Source of the DNA: VFMC01 sp031400715 | GTDB taxonomy: Bacteria > Actinomycetota > Acidimicrobiia > Acidimicrobiales > Ilumatobacteraceae | NCBI GenBank assembly: GCA_031400715.1 | Contig: JANNQK010000337.1 | Span: forward strand, 1 to 17,519 | DNA length: 17,519 nt | Direction of reading: 5' to 3' | Part shown: in pieces, positions 1-7,138 of the stretch | Numbering within the stretch: the stretch's first letter is position 1 | Layout: the number at the start of each line of letters is the position of its first letter | Notes under the pieces: model-generated | Told to the model about the DNA's origin: nothing | What the model saw: the letters and a program-made list of their open reading frames with translations, nothing else | Database searches by the model: none | Program-made: the position numbers and the translations under genes

Positions 1-138
1 GACGTTGAGATACGGGTCCAGCTTCTGCATCGTCACCCGCAGACCGCGCAACTTGAGCAAACGGCCGAGCGATGACGCCGTGAGTCCCTTGCCCAGGGAG
101 CTGGCAACGCCTCCGGTCACGAAAATGTGCTTGGGCAT
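1..138 (-). CDS. pyrG: CTP synthase, N-terminal 46 codons (runs off the window)
   Basis: This is the start of CTP synthase, the cytosolic enzyme that aminates UTP to CTP using glutamine and ATP. Only residues 1-46 are inside the window. They begin MPKHIFVTGGVASSLGKG, the highly conserved amidoligase N-terminus with the Gly-rich nucleotide-binding loop (GGVASSLGKG), and continue with the family motif ending KLDPYLNV. The ATG at 136-138 is preceded by a good ribosome binding site, GGAGGT at 146-151, which fixes the start. The gene lies 124 bases downstream of the MraY-like gene and has its own promoter-like region, so it is probably transcribed independently as well as by read-through. Position next to the steA/steB block matches Mycobacterium, where pyrG follows Rv1698. 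Identification is secure; the rest of the gene is outside the window. Confidence 0.97.
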   Translation of the reverse strand, partial: MPKHIFVTGGVASSLGKGLTASSLGRLLKLRGLRVTMQKLDPYLNV

Positions 139-262
139 CGAACCAACCTCCGTCTCAGGATCGTCTCAGGCGAACCGACAACGGGAGAGCAGCATATCGC
201 GACACCCCCTGTGTGAGCGCGATGGGCAGCAACGTGAGCGGGCGCCGACCGGACCGTGAGCG
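139..262 (-). promoter_or_regulatory. pyrG promoter/leader region
   Basis: This 124-base gap precedes pyrG. Read on the minus strand it contains TATGCT (191-196), a good sigma-A type -10 hexamer (TAnnnT). No convincing -35 hexamer lies 16-18 bases upstream. A start about 7 bases downstream of the hexamer would give a leader of roughly 45 bases. That leader contains a direct repeat, CTGAGACG twice with three bases between copies (about 152-173), and the Shine-Dalgarno GGAGGT. I see no hairpin with a T-run between the MraY-like stop and the promoter, so read-through from the upstream train is possible. Confidence 0.5.
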
Positions 263-1153
263 TCAGTCGCCCCGGCCGTGCTCGCGTCTCGACTCGAGCG
301 CGCCCAGGCGATCGAGGAAGCGCAACGGAGCGACCGCATCGATCACCTTGGAGAAGCTGACGAACTCGCTCGCGACGTTGAGGGCCACGACGATGCCGAG
401 AGCGATCCACTCACCCGACGAGCCCGCCGCCACCACCAGGCCGAAGCCGATTGCGGCACCGAGCACGTTCGATCCTGTGTCGCCCAGCATGCATCGCTCG
501 CGCACGTCGGGGATCAGCATGCCCGCGCCCGCTCCGAGCACGAGCATCATCCCCGACAGCGGTGCGTGCGGCGCACCGATCGCGACCACGGCCGCGCCGC
601 CGAGGAGACTCACCTTGATCGCCCGACCCGGGGCACGATCGAACAGGTTGGCGAGGTTCGCGCAGGAAGCGATCAGCAGACCACTGCGCACCACGGCCCA
701 ATCGGCGGATCCACTCCCGTCAGGCCAGTACTCGGTCGGCACCGCCAACACACCGATCAGCACACCCCACACCAGCTTCACGGCTCCCGTGCTCACCCGT
801 CCGTGGACCAGCGCACCGAGATGTCCTCGGAACCCCTTGGTACTCGTGGCACCGACGAAGTCGTCGAGCAGACCGATCAGACCGAACCCGAGCGCCACGC
901 CGACGCAGGATGCGAGCTCGGATCGGCGGACGATGTCGTCCACCGAGTCACCCATGAGCCGTACGACGAGGGAGTAGCCACCGGCGACGAAGACTGCCGC
1001 CAGCACCACCACCACGCCCGCTGCGACCGGCAGTGTGTGCCCCCGGTAGTTCTGCCGCTCCAGCACCGTCGATGCGTCGAACTGCGGTGCCATGGCACGC
1101 CAGAGCAACGCTGATGCCACCGCTCCGGCGACGAACGCGATCAGCTCGCTCAT
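263..1153 (-). CDS. MraY/WecA-type polyprenyl-phosphate phosphosugar transferase homologue
   Basis: This 296-residue polytopic membrane protein belongs to the PNPT (glycosyltransferase 4) superfamily, which moves a phospho-sugar from a UDP-sugar onto undecaprenyl phosphate at the inner face of the membrane. Visible family motifs are RQNYRGHTLPVAAG (33-46, the N..G..LP..GG loop), GLLDDFVG with the Asp pair D97/D98, NLANLFD (167-172) and MLGDTGSNVLG with D225, so the three expected acidic active-site positions are present. Two parts are unusual: the NLTDGLDG loop of MraY is NLFDRAPG here, and the histidine-rich last loop of MraY (PIHHHFE) is replaced by APLRFLDRLG. It is also shorter than MraY, so it is probably not the lipid I synthase. 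The ATG overlaps the stop of the preceding gene (ATGA), implying translational coupling. Substrate unknown. Confidence 0.8.
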   Translation of the reverse strand: MSELIAFVAGAVASALLWRAMAPQFDASTVLERQNYRGHTLPVAAGVVVVLAAVFVAGGYSLVVRLMGDSVDDIVRRSELASCVGVALGFGLIGLLDDFVGATSTKGFRGHLGALVHGRVSTGAVKLVWGVLIGVLAVPTEYWPDGSGSADWAVVRSGLLIASCANLANLFDRAPGRAIKVSLLGGAAVVAIGAPHAPLSGMMLVLGAGAGMLIPDVRERCMLGDTGSNVLGAAIGFGLVVAAGSSGEWIALGIVVALNVASEFVSFSKVIDAVAPLRFLDRLGALESRREHGRGD

Positions 1154-3264
1154 CGGACGGTGCGCCTCGCGATCGGGATCACCGAAGCGACCACCCATGG
1201 CACCGCGATCGCGAGCATGATCGCCGGCACGGCGATGCCACTGTCGTTCAAGGCGAATCCGAGGAACGCCACCATCGCGAATCCAGCGACGAACACCCTC
1301 AGGCCGGGGCGGGCCAGCAGGGCCGATCGCAACGTCGGCCGGTATCGCCACGCGACCGCGGCCCCGACGAGCACCGCTGCGATCAGCACATAGGACCAGA
1401 AACTCGAGGTGAGGATCGACAGGTTGCCACGCATCTTGCGACGGATCACGAGCCCGCCGTCGCCGTGGATGAGATCGTCGAGGAAGCGTCCGAGGTGCGT
1501 GCGCGACTCGTTCGGTCGCGACAGGTCGAGCGCCCCCAGCGCCGCCACGAGCACGACCGAACCGACCCCGAGCACCAGCAACCGGCGCCATCCGATGCGG
1601 TATCCCGCCATCATTGCGACGATCACCGCGAAGGTCGGCACGATCGCGAGCGTGCCGCCCACATCGCTCCCGTAGGCGGGAGCCGCGACCGCAACGGCGG
1701 TCATCGCGCCGACCCACGCAGCCACCCACCACACCCGCGACATGCCCGATGACGCGCCATGCGTCACGGTGGTCGGGCGAGCCGCGTCGATCCCGCGCGA
1801 GGTGTGCATCCCCATCACCGCGACGACCACGGCGCTCGCGCCGACCAGGCCGAACGACAGGTTGCCGTATCCCTGGAAGCGGCCGGCGATCGTCGGCGTG
1901 TAGCCGAGCGGCGTGTTGATCTGCAGATGTCCACCGCTCATCACGTCGGCCACCTGCACCAACCAGTGCAGCGCGATCAAGGCACCGACCGGCGCCCATG
2001 CGCCGAAACGGCCGAAGCCGCTCACCGCCATCGCCGCGATCACCACCGCCGCGCACGGCACCATGACCACCACGAAGTTCAGCGGGAGCTGGTGATAGTC
2101 CACCAGGCCCGCCGCGAACGCCACGGTCGGATAGGCCGCGACGATGGGGGCGAGCGTCCTCGCCAACCGATGTCGGCGCCCGAGAGCGGCAACGCCACAG
2201 AGGACCATCAACACCACCATCACCACGCTCACCGGCCCGACGGCACGGTCGCGGAACTCCACCCGCTCGGCCAGATCGGCCAGCCGCCGTTGCTGGGCAT
2301 CACGATCGACATCACCTGATCCATCGACCGTGCCCCGAACCTCGGCGCCGTTCATCGAGTCGGGCGCCTCGATGCCGAATGCCGCCAACACCGCCGGCGC
2401 AACGTCGGCCAGGGTGACGTAGTCGGCCCTCCGAGTCGTCGGGCTGATCACGGAACCGGGACGGGTCTCGCCGGCGTCGTTCCGAACACCGAACACGGTC
2501 ACCTCGGCACGGTCGAAGATCGCGGTCGGGGCGACGAGCATCGCCATGGCTGCCGGGGGCACATCGAGCTGTGCCAGCTCCGCGTCGAACCGCTCGAGCA
2601 ACTCGGACCGCTCCGCCGCGAGATCGGTGTTCTCCAGCCCGGCGAGCTCGACGAGCGTGACGCCGGGCTCGATCGGAACGCCGCGGCTGGCAGCGAATGA
2701 GCTGTAGGCATCGACGCATCCGTCGACACCCATCAATCCGGCGATGGCGTCGGCGCTCCCCCGCACCGAGGTGCGCACCCCTGCTTCGCGGAGCGACGCT
2801 CCCAGTGCGCCCGGCTCGGCGCCGTTGAGATCGTCGACCGCGGACTGTGCGGCCGCGGCGAGCACCCCCGGCACGCATCGACCGTCGACGAGGTTCGCAG
2901 ACACACCCGCCGCCTCCACCCGGTTGCCTGCACCAAGCGTGAGGTAGCCCTCGAGCAGGTCCGTCTCCGGCCCGATCGCACGCACGCTCAACACACCTGC
3001 GCGCCCGAGGTAGGAATCGATCGCCGGGGTGTCGGTGGCCACCAGATCCTGCCAACGCAGGCCCGGGATGCTCACGATCACCGCCGTGTCGGCCGGTCCG
3101 AACGAGGTCGAGGAGGGCCCCGAGCCGGCCGTGAATCCACGGACGGCCGACACCAGGAGCACGACGACCGCGACGGCGAGCACCACCGTGATGCCGGCGG
3201 CGGGGCGACGTCGCGGTCGGCCACCGCCTGCGACCTCGTGGTTCGCGGCTGCGTCAGTTTCCAC
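1150..3264 (-). CDS. Membrane protein with degenerate alkaline-phosphatase-like ectodomain and polytopic C-terminal domain
   Basis: A 704-residue protein of unknown function. One N-terminal membrane segment (about residues 25-42) is followed by an extracytoplasmic domain (about 45-340) and then a polytopic domain with roughly 9-11 helices (about 344-704). The ectodomain has the outline of the alkaline phosphatase superfamily: VIVSIPGLRWQDL, then DTPAIDSYL, then SPTTRRADYVTLADVAPAVL near its end. The first metal-ligand Asp reads Pro, and no D..GH or terminal His ligands are visible, so it looks catalytically dead. The membrane domain carries strikingly polar conserved-looking segments: LGYTPTIAGRFQGYGN, GSDVGGTL, THLGRFLDDLIHGDGG and ALNDSG. 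The GTG at 3262-3264 was chosen because GAGGT precedes it by about six bases. It overlaps the murJ stop by 11 bases and shares ATGA with the next gene. Similar actinobacterial proteins exist, but I know of no assigned function. Confidence 0.75.
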   Translation of the reverse strand: METDAAANHEVAGGGRPRRRPAAGITVVLAVAVVVLLVSAVRGFTAGSGPSSTSFGPADTAVIVSIPGLRWQDLVATDTPAIDSYLGRAGVLSVRAIGPETDLLEGYLTLGAGNRVEAAGVSANLVDGRCVPGVLAAAAQSAVDDLNGAEPGALGASLREAGVRTSVRGSADAIAGLMGVDGCVDAYSSFAASRGVPIEPGVTLVELAGLENTDLAAERSELLERFDAELAQLDVPPAAMAMLVAPTAIFDRAEVTVFGVRNDAGETRPGSVISPTTRRADYVTLADVAPAVLAAFGIEAPDSMNGAEVRGTVDGSGDVDRDAQQRRLADLAERVEFRDRAVGPVSVVMVVLMVLCGVAALGRRHRLARTLAPIVAAYPTVAFAAGLVDYHQLPLNFVVVMVPCAAVVIAAMAVSGFGRFGAWAPVGALIALHWLVQVADVMSGGHLQINTPLGYTPTIAGRFQGYGNLSFGLVGASAVVVAVMGMHTSRGIDAARPTTVTHGASSGMSRVWWVAAWVGAMTAVAVAAPAYGSDVGGTLAIVPTFAVIVAMMAGYRIGWRRLLVLGVGSVVLVAALGALDLSRPNESRTHLGRFLDDLIHGDGGLVIRRKMRGNLSILTSSFWSYVLIAAVLVGAAVAWRYRPTLRSALLARPGLRVFVAGFAMVAFLGFALNDSGIAVPAIMLAIAVPWVVASVIPIARRTVR

Positions 3265-4915
3265 GTTCACCTCGGCGGAGCATCGCGGCCGGCGACACAC
3301 CCGCAAGGGGCATCAGCACACCCGCGAAGGCGATCGAGCCTGCGAGCCCTGCGACGCAGATCGCGAGGAGCGATCCCGCGCGGTCGACATCGAACGGCTG
3401 CTGGGCCGCGAGCATGATCCCGGCGGCCACCAGGGCTGCGACGATCGAGGCCACCGTCCGGCGCCCGCACGTCGCCCAGCAGGGAGCGCCGATGACCGAG
3501 CGGACCAAACGGGTCATCAGCAGCGCAGAAACGGTCTGTGCCACGCCGTACCCCAGCGCGAGCGCCGCGGCTCGATCGGAGTCGGCGGCGACCGACGACG
3601 CGATCACCATCACCGCCACGCCGCTCAGCGCGGACACGATCACGAGCCGAGCTGCACGACGAACCTCTCCGAGTCCGAATGCCACCCGGATCATCACCAC
3701 GGCGATGCCGTACCCCAGCAGCCCGACACCGAACAGAGCCACCGCGTGTGCGATCGGCGCATCACCCTGGCTGCCCGCTTGACCGAGCGAAGCGACCACC
3801 CGCGCGATCGGCGACGCCAGAACGACCAGGCCGGCGGTCGCCCACGCGAGCAGCGGCACCACGACCGACACCGACCGTTCCACCAGGCGTGCAGCATCGT
3901 CACCACGGCCGCGCTGCCACGCTTCGGCCACTCGCGGAGCAAGCGCTGTCGCCACCGGCATTGCGAGCAACGCATGCGGGAGCACGAAGAAGGTGAAGGC
4001 GATCGTGAACACTGCGACACCGCCAGGGGCACCCGAACCGAGCACCACCGCTGCCCCCATCGGCACCAACGTGCCGACGACCGACAACATCGCCCAACCG
4101 ATCGTCGATCGAAGCGCACGGACGACCGGCTCGTTGGGCGACCAACGCAATCGCCAACGGACGCCCTGCAGTGACAACACGACGCCCGGCACCGCGGTGA
4201 ACGCGATCACCGCCAAGGTGGTGCCGCCCGCCAGCAGCGCGAACTGTGTGCCGTCGAGGTGGAGCGATGCCGGTGCACCATCGCGGGCCGCCCGGAACCC
4301 GAGGTAGCAGCCGATGACCACGACGTTGTTCACGGCCGGGGCGAGCGCCGCTGCGGCGAACCTGCCGCGCGCCGACAGCGCTGCCGTGGTGACCATCCCG
4401 ATGCCGTAGAAGACGATCTGGGGGATGAACACCAGCAGCATCGGTGTGATCAGCTCACGCTTGTCGGCGACCAGCACGGCATCGTCCTCCAACGCCGTCA
4501 AGGCCCATGCGATCACGGGTGCCATCAACATCACGATCGAGGCGATCAGCGCCAAGCCCACCACCATCGTCCCTGCGACGGCGCCCGTGGCGCGACCGAG
4601 GCCTTCGTCGCCGGACTCGCGGCGGGCCGCCACGAACGTCGGGACCAGGACCGCCTGCAAGACACCCCCGGCGAACAGCTCGAAGAGCAGGTTGGGGATC
4701 AGATTGGCGGCGTGGTACGTGTCGCCGAGCGGGCCGTTGCTCAGCACGGCCGCAGCGACGAGCACGCGCCCGAATCCGGTGATCCGCGACAACAGGGTGC
4801 ACACGGTGACCACCACCGTGTCCCGGGCCATCCGCCCGCCCAGCGGCTCCGTCGGCGCGGTGCCGGCGCCCGATCCCACGGCCACCCCCTCGACGGCTCC
4901 CGCCGGATCGCTCAC
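3254..4915 (-). CDS. murJ: MurJ/MviN-family lipid-linked precursor flippase
   Basis: This 553-residue protein is a MOP-superfamily member of the MurJ type, which flips lipid II or a related undecaprenyl-linked intermediate to the outer face of the membrane. About 14 hydrophobic segments are visible. The family signature is in the first two helices: SRITGFGRVLVAAAVL (43-58), then GDTYHAANLIPNLLFELFAGGVLQAVLVPTF. The second stretch resembles actinobacterial MurJ, where the Arg-rich RRLFAEGAF of E. coli is replaced by an ELxxGGV type sequence, so this is not damage. A roughly 30-residue Gly/Ala-rich cytosolic tail precedes helix 1. The GTG start at 4913-4915 lies 7 bases after the steB stop; ATG at 4829-4831 is an alternative start. 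There is no pseudokinase or FHA domain like that of mycobacterial MviN. It may be a paralogue dedicated to the adjacent transferase; the rest of the genome would tell. Confidence 0.9.
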   Translation of the reverse strand: MSDPAGAVEGVAVGSGAGTAPTEPLGGRMARDTVVVTVCTLLSRITGFGRVLVAAAVLSNGPLGDTYHAANLIPNLLFELFAGGVLQAVLVPTFVAARRESGDEGLGRATGAVAGTMVVGLALIASIVMLMAPVIAWALTALEDDAVLVADKRELITPMLLVFIPQIVFYGIGMVTTAALSARGRFAAAALAPAVNNVVVIGCYLGFRAARDGAPASLHLDGTQFALLAGGTTLAVIAFTAVPGVVLSLQGVRWRLRWSPNEPVVRALRSTIGWAMLSVVGTLVPMGAAVVLGSGAPGGVAVFTIAFTFFVLPHALLAMPVATALAPRVAEAWQRGRGDDAARLVERSVSVVVPLLAWATAGLVVLASPIARVVASLGQAGSQGDAPIAHAVALFGVGLLGYGIAVVMIRVAFGLGEVRRAARLVIVSALSGVAVMVIASSVAADSDRAAALALGYGVAQTVSALLMTRLVRSVIGAPCWATCGRRTVASIVAALVAAGIMLAAQQPFDVDRAGSLLAICVAGLAGSIAFAGVLMPLAGVSPAAMLRRGERGN

Positions 4916-4922
4916 CTCGGTC

Positions 4923-5879
4923 TCACACGCCGCTGGCCGGGATGGCGCCGTCTGCGCCCTCGCGGAAGCCGTAGTGCCCCACCGACCCGTTGTGGCCCGC
5001 TTCGAGCGCGAGGACGGCTGCCACCCAGCCGAGAATGGTCTCCGCGTTGTCCACGGTGCTCACCTCGTCACGCAACCGGCCGTCGTCACGAATCGCGCGC
5101 ACGAACGAAGCCGCCGGTGTTCCGTTGTCCTGGGCGACGCGGCCGACCTCCGCGACCAGCAGCGACACCCCAGCGACGGCAGGATCGGACATGGTGACGA
5201 CGCCGTCGAGCAGCAGCGTCGGGTCGTTCACGAGGTTGCGATCCGTCAACAGCAGCACCGACACATCCGTCACCGTCACCTCGCCCGTCGTGACCTGCAG
5301 CAGATCCACCAACCCAGCGTCTTCGAGATCACCGAACGCGGCGCGCAGTTCCGCGCCGACGTTCACGGCCGTCGCTCCCGAGATGGTGTCGACGACGCCT
5401 GGAACGATCTCGGCGATCCGTTCCCCGAACAACTCCGTGGGAGCGATGCCGTCCGCGACCACGCTCACGCCCATCGCCTCGGCGACGCGCTCGGCCTGTT
5501 CGGGATTCATCGCGACCGGATCGATCCTCAGCTCACCGAGCAGGGTTCCCGAGGTGGCGCGCACCGAACGGATGATGCCGTCGACCACGTCCTCGTCCAC
5601 CTCGCCGGCAACGATCAACAGCACGCCGAGCTCTGCCAATCGGCCCGCCAACAGCTGTGACGGACCGTCCACCACCCAGTCGTCGAGTTGGGCCAGCTCA
5701 CCCGCCAGGGCATCGTTCTCGGCCCGCTCGATCTCGATGTTGTCCTCGGCAGCTTCGAGCCTGGCCCTGGTGCTGTCGAGGAGCGGGCCGCGAACCACCG
5801 TCGATCCGGCGGCGATCCCGACGGCGAGCGCGACGAAGACTGCCACCAAGCTGAAGATGTGTTGACGAAGGCTGATCAC
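4923..5879 (-). CDS. steB: SteB/MctB family envelope protein (DUF3186)
   Basis: A 318-residue membrane-anchored protein matching the Rv1698 (MctB) / SteB family. The N-terminus, MISLRQHIFSLVAVFVALAVG, is the family hallmark and forms the single membrane segment (about 8-27). A predicted coiled coil follows (about 33-65, rich in Glu/Ala/Leu), then an extracytoplasmic alpha/beta domain. In Corynebacterium glutamicum SteB acts with SteA in the RipC-FtsEX cell-separation pathway; in mycobacteria the homologue was described as a copper-related outer-membrane channel. Its position directly after steA supports the SteB role. The GTG start at 5877-5879 has only a weak AGGA about 10 bases upstream, and 110 bases separate it from steA. 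The stop is 7 bases from the murJ start. Family assignment is firm; the molecular function here is inferred. Confidence 0.88.
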   Translation of the reverse strand: MISLRQHIFSLVAVFVALAVGIAAGSTVVRGPLLDSTRARLEAAEDNIEIERAENDALAGELAQLDDWVVDGPSQLLAGRLAELGVLLIVAGEVDEDVVDGIIRSVRATSGTLLGELRIDPVAMNPEQAERVAEAMGVSVVADGIAPTELFGERIAEIVPGVVDTISGATAVNVGAELRAAFGDLEDAGLVDLLQVTTGEVTVTDVSVLLLTDRNLVNDPTLLLDGVVTMSDPAVAGVSLLVAEVGRVAQDNGTPAASFVRAIRDDGRLRDEVSTVDNAETILGWVAAVLALEAGHNGSVGHYGFREGADGAIPASGV

Positions 5880-5989
5880 GGCCGTGGCGTCCTGACGGAG
5901 TTCGAGGCTTGAGAAGGCGGATGGGGACGGTCAGGCATCACCCCACGACCGGGAGGCCGCAGGAGTTGTCCGCGCCACGATAGGTGGCG
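5880..5989 (-). other. steA-steB intergenic gap with a hairpin at the steA stop
   Basis: This is the longest gap in the stretch of the gene train from recN to the MraY-like gene. It starts with a perfect 7-base-pair hairpin at 5972-5990, GCGCCAC-GATAG-GTGGCGC, which takes in one base of the steA stop codon. No T-run follows it on the minus strand, so it is not a canonical intrinsic terminator; it may be an attenuator, an mRNA-stabilising stem or chance. The rest shows no clear -10 hexamer and no coding potential in the conserved sense. Confidence 0.4.
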
Positions 5990-7138
5990 CTACCAGCCGA
6001 TCCTGGCGCGCATCCACAGCCACACGCTGCGGAACCACAACCGGACGGGTTCGCTGACGGCCACCACCAGCACCAGCGACGACAACATCGCGACGGCGAA
6101 CAGGGCGATGTCGCGTCCCTTCACCACCGGCCGGTAGAGGTTGTTCACCCCTTTGGCATCGACGAGCACCCTGCCGACCTTCAGCCGAACGAGGAACGTC
6201 GACGCCATGCCCTGGCGGCCCTTGTCGAGGAAGTCCTCCATCGAGTTGTGCGTTCCCACTGCGACGATGAGCTCGGTGCCGCGTTCGTACGCGAGCAGCA
6301 TCGCGATGTCCTCGCTCGTGCCGGGGCTCTCGAAGAGCAGGTACTGCAACCCCATCTCGCGCAGGCGATCGGCCCCGGGGGCGCGACCTCCGGCGTAGGC
6401 ATGCACGATCAGCTCTGCTCCGCTGCGAAGCGCCGACTCGCTGACCGAATCCATGTCGCCGATGATGATGTCGGGCCGGAGACCGAGGTTCAACAGCGCG
6501 TCCGCCCCGCCGTCCACGCCGATCAGCACCGGACGCATCTCACGGGTGTAGCCGGACTGGTGAAGCGCTGCCAGGTCCTCGCGGAAGTCGATGCCGCGCA
6601 CCACCACCAGCGTCTGGCGACCTTTGAAGCGCACGGTGGACGGCGGCAGGTCGGGGTTGTCGGTCGCGAGGTGGCGTTCGCGCCGCAGGTATTCGAGCGT
6701 GTTGGCCGCGAACATCTCCAGTTGTTCACCGACGTTCGAACGTGCGCTGGCCACCTTCTCGAGCAGATCGGCCTCGGTGTGACGGTGTCCGGTCGCGACC
6801 ACCTCGCCGTCGATGATGATGCGTGCACCGTCGATGGTGACCACGCCACCTTCCGCCACTCGTTCCAGAAGCCCCACACCGACATCGTCGACGAGAATCA
6901 CGCCGCTGCGCACGATCTGGACGGGGCCGAGGTTCGGGTACCGTCCGGTGAACGATGACACGGCGTTCACCACCGCGACCACCCCGGTGTCCACCAGCGC
7001 GTCGGCTGCGACGAGGTCGACATCGCTGTGGTTGATCACCGCGATCTCACCGACCTCGAGTCGCTTCACCAGATCCTTGGTGCGTCGGTCGGCGCGGGCA
7101 CGACCCGTCACCGACACATCGGCTCGTGACGTCGACAT
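5990..7138 (-). CDS. steA: SteA, cell-separation protein with thiamin-pyrophosphokinase-like fold
   Basis: A 382-residue protein of the Rv1697/SteA family. In Corynebacterium SteA partners SteB and is needed for proper activation of the RipC septal peptidoglycan hydrolase. The N-terminal half (about 20-200) is a conserved domain of unknown fold. The middle carries motifs reminiscent of thiamin pyrophosphokinase: GVDGGADALLNLG (207-219) and GDMDSVS (227-233). The C-terminus has one membrane segment (about 343-361) and a basic/aromatic cytosolic tail ending RARIGW. Family members are often mis-annotated as thiamin pyrophosphokinases; the membrane anchor and the genomic pairing with steB argue against a metabolic role. 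The ATG overlaps the recN stop by one base (TGATG), so translation is probably coupled. Length is normal for the family. Confidence 0.9.
   Translation of the reverse strand: MSTSRADVSVTGRARADRRTKDLVKRLEVGEIAVINHSDVDLVAADALVDTGVVAVVNAVSSFTGRYPNLGPVQIVRSGVILVDDVGVGLLERVAEGGVVTIDGARIIIDGEVVATGHRHTEADLLEKVASARSNVGEQLEMFAANTLEYLRRERHLATDNPDLPPSTVRFKGRQTLVVVRGIDFREDLAALHQSGYTREMRPVLIGVDGGADALLNLGLRPDIIIGDMDSVSESALRSGAELIVHAYAGGRAPGADRLREMGLQYLLFESPGTSEDIAMLLAYERGTELIVAVGTHNSMEDFLDKGRQGMASTFLVRLKVGRVLVDAKGVNNLYRPVVKGRDIALFAVAMLSSLVLVVAVSEPVRLWFRSVWLWMRARIGW

Noticed and set aside
3254..4915. MurJ inactivated because the RRLFAEGAF arginines of E. coli are missing.
   Set aside because: Actinobacterial MurJ proteins characteristically have ELxxGGV-like sequence at this place; the rest of the protein is intact.
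3029..5660. Plus-strand open frames of 300-400 codons opposite murJ and steB.
   Set aside because: His/Arg/Asp-rich translations typical of antisense frames in GC-rich DNA; no conserved motif.
5990..7138. Thiamin pyrophosphokinase as the function of the steA gene.
   Set aside because: The GDMDS motif is shared, but the long N-terminal domain, the C-terminal membrane anchor and pairing with steB identify SteA.
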